This document shows, piece by piece, positions 17,728 through 25,457 of a stretch of 35,768 bases of DNA. The stretch comes from Pseudonocardia sp. Its GTDB lineage: Bacteria > Actinomycetota > Actinomycetes > Mycobacteriales > Pseudonocardiaceae. The stretch lies in assembly GCA_026785945.1 (NCBI GenBank), contig JAJAZD010000355.1, positions 1-35,768 of the forward strand, given 5' to 3'. How positions within the stretch are numbered: position 1 is the first letter of the stretch; each line of letters opens with the position of its first letter. The notes under the pieces were generated by a model that did no database searches, was not told the origin of the DNA, and saw only the letters and a program-made list of their open reading frames with translations. A program made the position numbers and the translations under genes.

Positions 17728-18432
17728 TCAGATGCCCGTGGCGCCGCCCACCACGGCGTCGGAGCTGCGGGCGGCGGGCTTGCGCCTGCGCTTCGGTGTG
17801 GGCGGGACCAGCCCCGCGACGTCGCCGCCGAGGTCGTTGACGCGTGCCACGAACGGCCGCGTCTCGGTGTAGTGCACGACACTGATCGAGCAGGTGTCGA
17901 CCATGATCCGCTGGAAGTTGTCGAGGTGCGTGGCCAGCGCGTCGGCCAGCACGGCCTTGATGACGTCACCGTGGCTGCAGGCGATCCACACGGCCTGTGG
18001 CCCGTGCGCGGCGGCGATCCGGACGTCGTGGCGGCGGACGGCGGCGACAGCGCGTGCCTGCATCCCCGCCAGTCCCTCCCCGCCCGGGAACACCGCGGCG
18101 GACGGGTGCGCCTGCACGACCTTCCACAGCGGCTCCTTGGACAGCGTCTTGAGCGAGCCGCCCGTCCACGAGCCGTAGTCGACCTCGGCCAGCTCCGGTT
18201 CGGTGGTCGGCGTCAGGGCCCGATCAGCCGCGAGCGGCGCGACGGTCTGCTCGCAGCGCGTCATCGGTGAGCAGACGATCTCCGCGATCGGCACGCCCGC
18301 CAGCCGCTCGACCACCTTCTGCGACTGGGCCCGGCCGGTGTCGTCCAGCTCGACGCCGGGGGTGCGGCCCGCGAGCACCCCGGCGACGTTGGCCGACGAG
18401 CGCCCGTGGCGCAGGAGAATCAAGGTGGTCAC
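17728..18432 (-). CDS. Histidine phosphatase (MSMEG_4193-type phosphomutase family)
   Basis: The 234-residue protein starts MTTLILLRHGRSSANVAGVLAGR, with the RHG catalytic histidine motif of the phosphoglycerate-mutase-like superfamily. The second catalytic histidine is in VWIACSHGDVIKAV. PMTRCEQTV supplies the conserved arginine, and ELAEVDYGSWTGG the acidic residue region. The C-terminal 30 residues are basic and disordered. It is more likely a phosphatase than a mutase; the substrate is unknown. It is the first gene of the phosphatase-DUF3090-SCO1664 operon. It corresponds in position to Rv2135c beside uppP in Mycobacterium tuberculosis, from memory of that gene order. Confidence 0.88.
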   Translation of the reverse strand: MTTLILLRHGRSSANVAGVLAGRTPGVELDDTGRAQSQKVVERLAGVPIAEIVCSPMTRCEQTVAPLAADRALTPTTEPELAEVDYGSWTGGSLKTLSKEPLWKVVQAHPSAAVFPGGEGLAGMQARAVAAVRRHDVRIAAAHGPQAVWIACSHGDVIKAVLADALATHLDNFQRIMVDTCSISVVHYTETRPFVARVNDLGGDVAGLVPPTPKRRRKPAARSSDAVVGGATGI

Positions 18433-18500
18433 GATCCGAGCCTATGCGGTGATCGGCCCGCGCCCGCGGTGGCGGGAGCCGGACGGCGAGACCGGCGAGC

Positions 18501-19045
18501 ACGATCTCCAACCACATGGGCCACTTCGCGCTCACCGCACGCCTGCTGCCGCTCCTGCTCGCGACGCCCGGCTCCCGCATCGCCACCATGTCGGGCATGG
18601 GCCACCGCGCTGCCAGCGGGGAGGCCGATCCCCGGCTGCGGCGCCCGTACCTGCGCTGGCAGTCCTATTTCCACAGCAAGCTCGCGAACCTGCTGTTCAC
18701 AGCGGAGCTGCAGTGCCGGCTCGCGACGGCCGGCGTGTCGACGGTCGCGGTGGCCGCGCATCCCGGCGGCTCCCACACCGACCTCGGCACCGAGGGCAGC
18801 GCCGTGCTCAACCGGGCCATGCGGAGCCTGGTGCCGCTGGTCGCCCAGATCGCCGAGCTGGGCGCCCGCCCGATGCTGCGCGCGCTGACCGACCCGGCCG
18901 TGCGCGGTGGCGAGTTCTACGGCCCGAGGTTCGTCGTGCGCGGGACGACGGCCGTGCGGGAGACCCCGAGTCGTGCGGCCCGGCGACCCGGAGGCCGCCC
19001 GCCGCCTGTGGGACCACCTCGGTCGAGCTGAGGGGCCTGGAGCCC
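18501..19045 (+). pseudogene. Short-chain dehydrogenase remnant lacking its NAD-binding half
   Basis: The recognisable part begins at NHMGHFALTARLLPLLL, which is normally about residue 100 of an SDR, and includes the catalytic YFHSK (Y-x3-K) and VAAHPGGSHTDL. The entire N-terminal Rossmann part with TGxxxGxG is missing. Immediately upstream is only the 80-base gap to the divergent phosphatase gene. Near 18975 the frame also shifts: DPEAARRLWDHL, the usual SDR C-terminus, continues in another frame. It is a decayed gene, and I give the span of homology rather than a CDS. Confidence 0.75.
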
Positions 19046-19077
19046 GCCCTCGCCTCCTGACGCGGCGGCGGGACCGT

Positions 19078-19899
19078 TCAGGTGGCGGACAGCCAGCCGG
19101 CGCTCAGGGCCACCAGCAGCACGGCCCCCAGTGCCACGCGGTACCAGACGAAGACGTACACGCTGTGGTGCTCGACGTAGCGCAGCAGCCACGCGATCGT
19201 CGCGTACCCGACCACGAACGCGATGAGCGTCGCGACGACGAGCTGCACCGGGCTCGGACCGTCGCCGGCGAACGCGTCGGGGATCTGGAAGATGCCCGAC
19301 GCCACGACGGCGGGGATCGCCAGCAGGAAGGAGTACCGCACGGCCGCGGTGCGGGTGAACCCGAGGAGGAGCCCGGCGGTGATCGTGCCGCCCGACCGCG
19401 AGACGCCGGGGACGAGCGCGAGGGCCTGCGCCAGGCCGAGCACGATCCCGTCGGAGACCTTCATCTGCCGCAGGTCCAGGCGCTGCCGGCCGAGGCGCTC
19501 GGCCAGGCCCAGCAACAGCCCGAACACGATCAGCGTCGTGGCGATCAGCCAGAGGTTGCGGGCCACGGTCTGGATCTGGTTCTCGAAGATCAGCCCGAGC
19601 AGGGCGATCGGGATCGTCCCGGCGATCACCAGCCAGGCCAGCCGGTAGTCGGGGGTGGTACGCACCTGCGCGTCGGTGAAGCCCCGGAACCACGTCGCGA
19701 GCAGGTGGCCGATGTCACGGGCGAAGTAGATGAGCACCGCGGCCTCGGTGCCGAGCTGGGTGACCGCGGTGAAGGCGGCGCCGGCGTCGCGTCCGAAGAA
19801 GACCTCCGAGACGATCCGCAGGTGGGCGGAGGAGGAGATGGGGAGGAACTCCGTGAGCCCCTGCACCAGTCCGAGTACGAGTACTTCCAGCCACGTCAC
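19078..19899 (-). CDS. uppP: Undecaprenyl-diphosphatase
   Basis: The 273-residue integral membrane protein of the BacA/UppP family dephosphorylates undecaprenyl diphosphate, recycling the lipid carrier for peptidoglycan and other wall polymers. It contains [15 protein letters not shown] near the N-terminus and PGVSRSGGT in the middle, the two catalytic signatures. About seven or eight hydrophobic segments are visible. GTG 19899 gives the family-typical beginning ([14 protein letters not shown]); GTG 19926 in frame would add nine residues. It is near the phosphatase/DUF3090/SCO1664 genes on the same strand and divergent from the DUF5703 gene. Confidence 0.94.
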   Translation of the reverse strand: MTWLEVLVLGLVQGLTEFLPISSSAHLRIVSEVFFGRDAGAAFTAVTQLGTEAAVLIYFARDIGHLLATWFRGFTDAQVRTTPDYRLAWLVIAGTIPIALLGLIFENQIQTVARNLWLIATTLIVFGLLLGLAERLGRQRLDLRQMKVSDGIVLGLAQALALVPGVSRSGGTITAGLLLGFTRTAAVRYSFLLAIPAVVASGIFQIPDAFAGDGPSPVQLVVATLIAFVVGYATIAWLLRYVEHHSVYVFVWYRVALGAVLLVALSAGWLSAT

Positions 19900-20059
19900 G
19901 GCGGGTGACCGTACCGGGGCGATCACCGTCGGGGCCCGGACGGGTACGTGGACGCTCGCCGCACGACGGTGGCACGGGTCGCGCGCCCGTGCCTAAGGTG
20001 GGCGATTCCACCCACCGTTCACCGGTGCGTGGCCTGCGCGAGCCCGAGGAGGTGAGCCG

Positions 20060-20299
20060 ATGGACCGTCACGGTGGCATCGGAGCCGGTGAAGGAGACAC
20101 GGTCGACGGGGAATGGGAGTACCGCCCGGTGCAGCTCTCCGCGGAGGTGTCCCGGATGACCGCGGCGGTACGGCTCGCGATCCAGGCCGAGTTCGGCGGC
20201 TGGGAACTCTCCCGAGTGCGCCTCTACCCGGGTGGGGTGCGCAAGGTGTGGCTACGACGCAAGCGCAGCGGCCGGATGCTGCCGGAGCTGTCGGTCTGA
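20060..20299 (+). CDS. DUF5703 family protein
   Basis: This small 79-residue protein contains EWEYRPVQLSAEVSR and a basic C-terminal half (GWELSRVRLYPGG, then KVWLRRKRSG). The pattern matches DUF5703, an actinobacterial family whose gene is beside uppP in mycobacteria. Its function is unknown. The ATG at 20060 has GAGGTGAG about six bases upstream. The divergent position relative to uppP places a shared promoter region at 19900-20059. Confidence 0.8.
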   Translation: MDRHGGIGAGEGDTVDGEWEYRPVQLSAEVSRMTAAVRLAIQAEFGGWELSRVRLYPGGVRKVWLRRKRSGRMLPELSV

Positions 20300-20389
20300 C
20301 CCACCGAGGTGCCTCCTCCGGTGCCGCATCATGACGAGGTGCGGTGGATCAACCCGGTCCGCTGAGCCGCCCGTCGCCCGCGACCCGCG

Positions 20390-21370
20390 CTACGGCGTCA
20401 GGACGACCTTTCCCGTGCTCGCGCGTGACGCCAGGCGGCGCAACGCCTCGGGCGCCTGGTCGAGCGGAAGGTCCGCACCCACGAGCGGGTCGATCTTGCG
20501 CTGTGCCCACAGCTCGTCGAGCCTGCCCTGCCACGCCGGGATCATCTCCGGCCGCATCTGCCGGTAGTAGCCCCAGTGCACGCCCACGACCGCGTAGTTC
20601 TTGACCAGGAGGTGGTTGGTGGGGGCATCGGCGAACCGGCCCCCGGCGAACCCGATCACCAGGATCCTGCCCTCGAACGCGACGGCCTTGCGCGAGGCGT
20701 CGAAGATGTCGCCGCCCACCGGGTCGAAGACGACGTCGGCGCCGCGCCTGCCGGTGAGCTCCTTGACCCGCGCGACGACGTCCTCGGCCGAGTAGTCGAT
20801 CACCTCGTCGGCCCCGAGCCCGCGGACGACCTCGCACTTCTCCGCGCCGCCCGCCGTCCCGATCACGCGCGCGCCCATGGCCCGGCCCAGCTGCACCGCC
20901 GCGCTCCCGACCCCGCCCGCGGCGGCGTGCACGAGCAACGTCTCACCTGCCTGCAACCGTCCGCGGTGTTCCAATGCGCAGATCCCGGTCTGGTAGGTGA
21001 TGAACATGCCGGCGGCCTGGCCCGCGCTCATCCCCTCGGGCCACGGCAACGTCGACGCCGCGTCGAGCACGGCGAGTTCCGCGTAACCGCCCCGACCCAT
21101 CGGCGGCGTGCCGATCACCCGGTCGCCCACCCGTGCCGCCGCACCGTCGCCGGCCGCCACGACCTCGCCGGCGATCTCCAGCCCCGGCGTGAACGGCAGC
21201 GCCGGCTTCTCCTGGTAGGTGCCGCGGCAGAGGAGGATGTCGGGGAAGTTGCACGCCACGGCGTGTACCCGCACCAGGACCTGCCCGGGACCCGGCTCGG
21301 GATCGGGCAGCTCGCCGAACTCGAGGACGTCCGCGGGCTCGCCGAGCTCCCGCACCTGCCAGCCGCGCAT
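20390..21370 (-). CDS. Zinc-independent quinone oxidoreductase (MDR family)
   Basis: The 326-residue medium-chain dehydrogenase/reductase lacks the usual zinc ligands and has the NADPH-binding motif HAAAGGVGSAAVQLG in the middle. It also carries GADEVIDYSAEDV and VVFDPVGGDIF, typical of NADPH:quinone reductase/crotonase-like MDRs. The N-terminal half has the GroES-like fold (CNFPDILLCRGTYQEKP). It likely reduces quinones or enones with NADPH. Its start overlaps the SDR stop by one base (TGATG), so the two are translationally coupled and may act on the same compound. Confidence 0.88.
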   Translation of the reverse strand: MRGWQVRELGEPADVLEFGELPDPEPGPGQVLVRVHAVACNFPDILLCRGTYQEKPALPFTPGLEIAGEVVAAGDGAAARVGDRVIGTPPMGRGGYAELAVLDAASTLPWPEGMSAGQAAGMFITYQTGICALEHRGRLQAGETLLVHAAAGGVGSAAVQLGRAMGARVIGTAGGAEKCEVVRGLGADEVIDYSAEDVVARVKELTGRRGADVVFDPVGGDIFDASRKAVAFEGRILVIGFAGGRFADAPTNHLLVKNYAVVGVHWGYYRQMRPEMIPAWQGRLDELWAQRKIDPLVGADLPLDQAPEALRRLASRASTGKVVLTP

Positions 21371-22140
21371 CAGTGCTCCTCCCAGGTCACGGCAGGCGGG
21401 GCCGTGGCACCGCTGGCACCCGGCACGCCGCGGAACCCGTAGGGCGCCGCGTCGCGGCCGGGCTGGACGAACCAGCACTCCCCCGGCTCGCCGCGGTCCA
21501 GGATCACCTCGATGGCGTCGGCGACGTCGTCCGCGGTGAGCAGCGGGAAGTCGCCGAACTGCTCCTTGGCGTGCGCGATCAACGGGGTGTCGGCGAACCC
21601 GGGGCACACGGCGTTGACGCGGATGCCGTCCGCCATCAGCGTCGGGGCGGCCGAGCGGACGTACCCGACGACGGCGTGCTTGGTCAGCGCGTAGAGCGCG
21701 TCACCGGGCATCGCGACGAGACCGGCCAGCGACGCCGTCACCACGATGTGGCCCCCGCCGGCGCGGCGCAGCGCGGGCACGGCCGCCGCGAGCCCGAACA
21801 CGACGTGGTCGACGTTGACGCCCATGACCGCGCGGTACCCGGCCACGTCGAGGTTCTCGACGCCCGACTGCCCCGAGGCGATCCCCGCGTTGAGCAGCAC
21901 GACGTCGAGCCGGCCGAACTCCGTCTCGGTGGCCGTGACCGCCGCCGTCATGGTGTCGGGGTCCGAGGCGTCCCCCGGCAGCGCGAGCCCCCCGACCTCC
22001 CGGGCGAGCGCGCGTGCGCCGGCCTCGTCCCGGTCGGCGACGGCGACCGAGGCACCCGCGGCCGCGAGCCGCCGCACGGCAGCGGCCCCGATCCCGGACG
22101 CACCCCCGGTGACGAGGGCGGCCTTCCCTGACAGGTCCAC
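21370..22140 (-). CDS. Short-chain dehydrogenase/reductase
   Basis: The 256-residue classical SDR has the cofactor motif TGGASGIG near residue 10, NAG at the end of the fourth strand (LLNAGIASG), the catalytic serine in VVTASLAG, and YALTK (Y-x3-K). Aspartate in VADRDEAG after strand two suggests NAD preference. The GTG at 22140 follows GAGAAGGAG at good spacing and gives the usual N-terminus (VDLSGKAALVTGG). It is coupled to the quinone oxidoreductase downstream. An M20 peptidase lies 32 bases upstream on the same strand, so all three may be one operon. Confidence 0.9.
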   Translation of the reverse strand: MDLSGKAALVTGGASGIGAAAVRRLAAAGASVAVADRDEAGARALAREVGGLALPGDASDPDTMTAAVTATETEFGRLDVVLLNAGIASGQSGVENLDVAGYRAVMGVNVDHVVFGLAAAVPALRRAGGGHIVVTASLAGLVAMPGDALYALTKHAVVGYVRSAAPTLMADGIRVNAVCPGFADTPLIAHAKEQFGDFPLLTADDVADAIEVILDRGEPGECWFVQPGRDAAPYGFRGVPGASGATAPPAVTWEEH

Positions 22141-22172
22141 GCGGTCCAGCTCCTTCTCGTCGCGGTACGGGG

Positions 22173-23498
22173 TCAGGCGGAGCGCAGGAACGTGTCGAGC
22201 ACGCGGGCGCCGAACGTCAACGAGTCGACGGGCACGCGCTCGTCGATGCCGTGGAACAGCGACGCGAAGTCCAGGTCCGGCGGCAACCGCAACGGCGCGA
22301 AGCCGTAGCACCTCATGCCCAGCTCGGCGAAGGACTTGGCGTCGGTGCCGCCCGAGAGCATGTAGGGCACCGTGACGGCGGTCGGGTCCGCGCTGCGGAG
22401 TGCGGCGGCCATCGCATCGGTGAGCGGCCCCCCGAACGGCGTCTCGACGGGCGGCAGGTGCGTCACCCACTCGCGCGTGACGTCCGGACCGAGCAGCTCG
22501 TCGACCTCCCGCAGGAACGCGTCCTGGCGCCCGGGCAGGATCCGGCAGTCCACCACGGCCTCGGCCGTCGACGGGATGACGTTGGCCTTGTAGCCGGCGC
22601 TGAGCATGGTCGGGTTCGCGGTGTCGCGCACGGTGGCGCCGACGATCCGCGACAGCGGCCCGAGCTTGGCCAGCGCGCCCTCCAGGTCGTCCTCGGGGAA
22701 CTCCAGGCCCGTGAGCTGCGACATCTGCTCCAGGAACAGGCGCACGGTATCGGTGATCGTCAGGGGGAACGTGTGGTTGCCCAGCCGGGCGACGGCCTCG
22801 GCCACCTTGGTCACGGCGTTGTCCTCGTGCAGGAACGACCCGTGGCCGGGGCGGCCGCGGGCCCGCAGCCGCATCCACGCGATGCCCTTCTCCGCGGTCT
22901 CGATCAGGTACACGCGCCGGTCCTCGGCGAAGGTCAGCGAGAACCCGCCGACCTCCCCGACCGCCTCCGTGCACCCCTCGAACAGGTCGGGCCGGTTCTG
23001 CACGAGCCACCCCGCGCCGTACCTGCCGCCCGCCTCCTCGTCGGCGAGGAACGCGAACACGATGTCCCGCGGCGGCACCACCCCGTCGCGGGCGAATCGG
23101 CGGGCGACCGCCAGCGTCATCGCGACCATGTCCTTCATGTCCACCGCGCCGCGGCCCCACACGTATCCGTCCTGCACCGCTCCGGAGAACGGATGGACCG
23201 ACCACTCGCTCGGATCGGCCGGTACGACGTCGAGATGGCCGTGGACGAGCAGCGCCCCCCGCGACGGGTCGGCACCCTTGAGCCGGCAGATCACGTTGTC
23301 GCGCCGGGGCGCCCCCGACTCGACCACCTCGACCTCGTACCCGACCTCGGTCAGCTTGGCCGCGACGTACTCCGCGGCCTCCCGCTCGCCGGTGACGGTC
23401 TCGGGGTCGCCGGTGTTGGTGGTGTCGATGCGGATGAGCTCGGAGCACAGCTCGACGACCTCGTCCTCGGCGGTGAGGCTCTCAGCGGGGCGGGGCAC
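22173..23498 (-). CDS. M20-family metallopeptidase/deacylase
   Basis: The 441-residue di-zinc hydrolase of the M20/M25/M40 group has the first metal histidine and aspartate in VHGHLDVVPAD, a bridging aspartate in WGRGAVDMKD, and the catalytic/metal glutamate pair in FLADEEAGG. A lid domain (GRPGHGSFLHEDNAV) and a C-terminal HGIDERV histidine follow. It removes an amino acid or acyl group from a small amide substrate; the substrate is unknown. GTG 23498, with AGGAAG eight bases upstream, is preferred over the longer open frame that would overlap the tRNA promoter region. Confidence 0.9.
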   Translation of the reverse strand: MPRPAESLTAEDEVVELCSELIRIDTTNTGDPETVTGEREAAEYVAAKLTEVGYEVEVVESGAPRRDNVICRLKGADPSRGALLVHGHLDVVPADPSEWSVHPFSGAVQDGYVWGRGAVDMKDMVAMTLAVARRFARDGVVPPRDIVFAFLADEEAGGRYGAGWLVQNRPDLFEGCTEAVGEVGGFSLTFAEDRRVYLIETAEKGIAWMRLRARGRPGHGSFLHEDNAVTKVAEAVARLGNHTFPLTITDTVRLFLEQMSQLTGLEFPEDDLEGALAKLGPLSRIVGATVRDTANPTMLSAGYKANVIPSTAEAVVDCRILPGRQDAFLREVDELLGPDVTREWVTHLPPVETPFGGPLTDAMAAALRSADPTAVTVPYMLSGGTDAKSFAELGMRCYGFAPLRLPPDLDFASLFHGIDERVPVDSLTFGARVLDTFLRSA

Positions 23499-23551
23499 GC
23501 CGATCTTCCTACCACCGCGGGTCCCGTGACGGGGGCCGGCAGCGGATCGGC

Positions 23552-23557
23552 TATTCT
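23552..23557 (+). promoter_or_regulatory. Possible tRNA-Leu -10 element
   Basis: TATTCT lies 31 bases before the tRNA 5' end, with TGACGG at 23527-23532 as a loose -35 at 19-base spacing. It is a weak match seen by eye only. Confidence 0.3.
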
Positions 23558-23588
23558 CAACACCGTCACGCCGCGTACAGCGCGGCAC

Positions 23589-23673
23589 GTCCGAGTGGCG
23601 GAATGGCAGACGCGCTAGCTTGAGGTGCTAGTACCCTTTAACGGGTGTGGGGGTTCAAGTCCCCCCTCGGACA
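23589..23673 (+). tRNA. leuT: tRNA-Leu (anticodon GAG)
   Basis: The acceptor stem GTCCGAG pairs with CTCGGAC at 23666-23672, with discriminator A at 23673. The anticodon stem CTAGC/GCTAG encloses the loop TTGAGGT, giving anticodon GAG, which reads CUC and CUU leucine codons. The long variable arm (ACCCTTTAACGGGT) and the T arm with GGTTCAAGT are typical of a class II tRNA. CCA is not encoded. The 3' end is the integration site of the downstream island, which restores the last bases of the gene. The gene symbol is a generic label. Confidence 0.97.
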
Positions 23674-23674
23674 C
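23658..23674. repeat. attL: att core at the tRNA 3' end
   Basis: The 17 bases AGTCCCCCCTCGGACAC recur exactly at 35014-35030 in the same orientation, and the match breaks on both sides. They cover the 3' T stem and acceptor strand of tRNA-Leu, the classical target of tyrosine integrases. The left arm here (GGGTTCAAG) comes from the tRNA gene; the right arm (CTCGGACAC) would come from the element. Confidence 0.93.
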
Positions 23675-23680
23675 ACTTTC

Positions 23681-23696
23681 GTGGCATCCCTGCCAC
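23681..23696. promoter_or_regulatory. Hairpin 6 bases after attL
   Basis: GTGGCA-TCCC-TGCCAC forms a perfect 6-bp stem with a 4-base loop. A matching 16-base hairpin lies at exactly the same distance after the distal att copy (35037-35052). It could be an integrase arm site, a tRNA terminator or a leader structure of the AbrB-like gene. Confidence 0.7.
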
Positions 23697-23796
23697 ATCT
23701 GACGTGCCGGTGCTTGAAGGCACTCCAACACCTCGACCAGGCAGGGTGCTGGCTCCTGCGGTTGGTCCTCTCCTCACCCCGCTGTTCGTCCCGGCG

Positions 23797-24222
23797 GTGG
23801 TCCCGGGCTCGCTGCAACGTCGCCCCGTCGCAGCACGCACGGTCCTGCCGTTAGCGGCTGTGCCTGCCCCGCGGCCGATCGACGCCGCCGTCTACGGGAT
23901 GGCGGCGATCGACGACCGCGGCCGGATCGCCGACCTGCCCATCGTGCGTGCTCTCCGCTGGGATCCCGGTACGTGCGTCGGCGTGGAGGTGGACGGCGGC
24001 GTCGCGATGCTGACAGCCCGACCGGACGGCGTCGCCCGAGTCGCCCACGCCGGCAGGGTCCGCCTGCCGGCATCCGTCCGGCACCAGCTGCGCCTGGCCC
24101 CCGGGGACCGCGTCCTGCTCGTCGCACGACCGGCCGCGGCCCAGCTCGTCGTCTACCCACCAGCCGCGCTGGCCGCGATCCTCTCCAGCACCGGGCTCAC
24201 GGCGTCCGGAGGTCCGGCATGA
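23797..24222 (+). CDS. AbrB-like double-domain protein coupled to integrase (copy A)
   Basis: The 141-residue protein has two tandem swapped-hairpin-like units. The first is MAAIDDRGRIADLPIVRALRW. The second, VAHAGRVRLPASVRHQLRLAPGDRVLLVA, is a clear SpoVT/AbrB pattern ending in LVVYPPAAL. It is probably a DNA-binding regulator of the integrase or a recombination accessory factor. GTG 23797 is chosen by alignment with the two other copies (29231-29635 and 35141-35437); GTG 23746 is an alternative. Its TGA overlaps the integrase ATG (ATGA), so the two are made together. No classical excisionase is present, so this protein is a candidate for that role. Confidence 0.7.
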   Translation: MVPGSLQRRPVAARTVLPLAAVPAPRPIDAAVYGMAAIDDRGRIADLPIVRALRWDPGTCVGVEVDGGVAMLTARPDGVARVAHAGRVRLPASVRHQLRLAPGDRVLLVARPAAAQLVVYPPAALAAILSSTGLTASGGPA

Positions 24223-25250
24223 CCACCGTCCAACCCACCTCGTCCCCGAGCACGGCCGACGTCGACGCCGCCCGCCTGCTGCTGACGCGGATGGGCCTAT
24301 CGCCCCAGGACCTCCTCGACACCGCACCCGCCCGGCCGCCCGTGCCGACCTTCGCCGAGTACGTGCCCGTCGTGGCCGCCGCCGTCGGCCCCGGCACCCG
24401 CCGCGTGTACGGGTCCTACTGGAACCGCATCCTCGACCACTGGGCCGACCGCAGGCTCGATGACCCGACGCCCTCGGAGATCAAGAAGCTCGTCGAGCAC
24501 GTCAAGTACAACGTCGTCGCCCGCCGCAACGCCCGCGGCGGCCGCAGCGCGGGCGAGCACCTCATCTCCGCGCTGCGCTGCCTCTACCGGCACGCCGAGC
24601 ACGACGGCCTGATCAACCCGTCCGACAACCCGGCACTCAAGGTCGCCAAGCCCCGGCGCCTGCCCTCGACGCGGCGGGCGGTCGCCGATAAACGGCTTGC
24701 CGAGATCAACCAGATCGCCGCGACGACCGGGAACGACCCCGGCCTCGACACCCTGCTCCTGAAGCTGCACGTCGAGACCGCCTGCCGGCGTGGTGGGGCT
24801 CTCGCCCTCCGCCCGCAGGACCTCGACCCCACGCAGTGCCTGATCTTCCTGCGGGAGAAGGGGCAGACCGTGCGCTGGCAACCGGTCTCACCGACCCTGA
24901 TGGCCCATCTGCAGCACCACGCCGACGAACGGGGCGCTCCCCGCATCGGGCAGCTCCTGCGCTACGCCGACGGGCGGCCGATCACGACCCGCCGCTACGA
25001 CCATCTCTGGAAGCGCCTCGGCGCCCATCTACCGTGGGTCGCGACCCAGCAGATCAGCACCCACTGGCTGCGGCACACCACGCTGACCTGGGTGGAGCGC
25101 AACTTCGGCTACGCCGTCGCCCGCGCCTATGCCGGACACACCGACAGCGGCGGCGACGTCGGACCGACCGCGCCCTATGTCCGCGCCGGTGCCAACGAGA
25201 TCGCCGCCGCGCTCGCGACCCTGACCGCCGAGGCACATCCGTTGACGTGA
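24219..25250 (+). CDS. Tyrosine-type site-specific integrase (copy A)
   Basis: The 343-residue tyrosine recombinase has a SAM-like N-terminal core-binding part (RRVYGSYWNRILDHW) and all catalytic residues: R190 (ACRRGG), K214 (REKGQT), H282 and R285 (HWLRH), H307 (AGHTD) and Y320 (APYVRAG). It lies 545 bases from attL with its gene reading away from the tRNA, and is therefore the most likely enzyme for integration at tRNA-Leu. It is coupled by ATGA to the AbrB-like gene. Two relatives occur nearby, an intact one at 28200-29234 and a broken one at 35434 onward; the latter shares GTRRVYGSYWNRILD exactly. Confidence 0.93.
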   Translation: MTTVQPTSSPSTADVDAARLLLTRMGLSPQDLLDTAPARPPVPTFAEYVPVVAAAVGPGTRRVYGSYWNRILDHWADRRLDDPTPSEIKKLVEHVKYNVVARRNARGGRSAGEHLISALRCLYRHAEHDGLINPSDNPALKVAKPRRLPSTRRAVADKRLAEINQIAATTGNDPGLDTLLLKLHVETACRRGGALALRPQDLDPTQCLIFLREKGQTVRWQPVSPTLMAHLQHHADERGAPRIGQLLRYADGRPITTRRYDHLWKRLGAHLPWVATQQISTHWLRHTTLTWVERNFGYAVARAYAGHTDSGGDVGPTAPYVRAGANEIAAALATLTAEAHPLT

Positions 25251-25457
25251 TGCAGAACGGCCTGGGACGGGGCACAGGCGGCGAACCCCACGCCGACTCA
25301 CCGTCCACTCCGAATTCAAGATCACTTACGAAGCAAGACTCGCTGGTGCGCGCAACTCCCGACGGCCGCCGACGGTAGTGTGTCAGCCCACCGTGGGGCC
25401 CATCCAGATGCTGAGTGAGGCCTGTACCCGTCGACGATTCGAGGCACTGCACATTTC
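25251..25457. other. Intergenic region before the Gabija-like pair
   Basis: These 207 bases are lower in GC than the flanking genes. The one structure I see is an 11-base interrupted palindrome CCCAC-C-GTGGG at 25387-25397, about 60 bases before the nuclease gene; it may be an operator. No clear Shine-Dalgarno precedes ATG 25458. Confidence 0.4.

Noticed and set aside
23647-23796. The longer AbrB-like reading frame starting inside the tRNA 3' end
   Set aside because: It would overlap the tRNA and the att hairpin, and the extra N-terminus has no counterpart in copies B and C.
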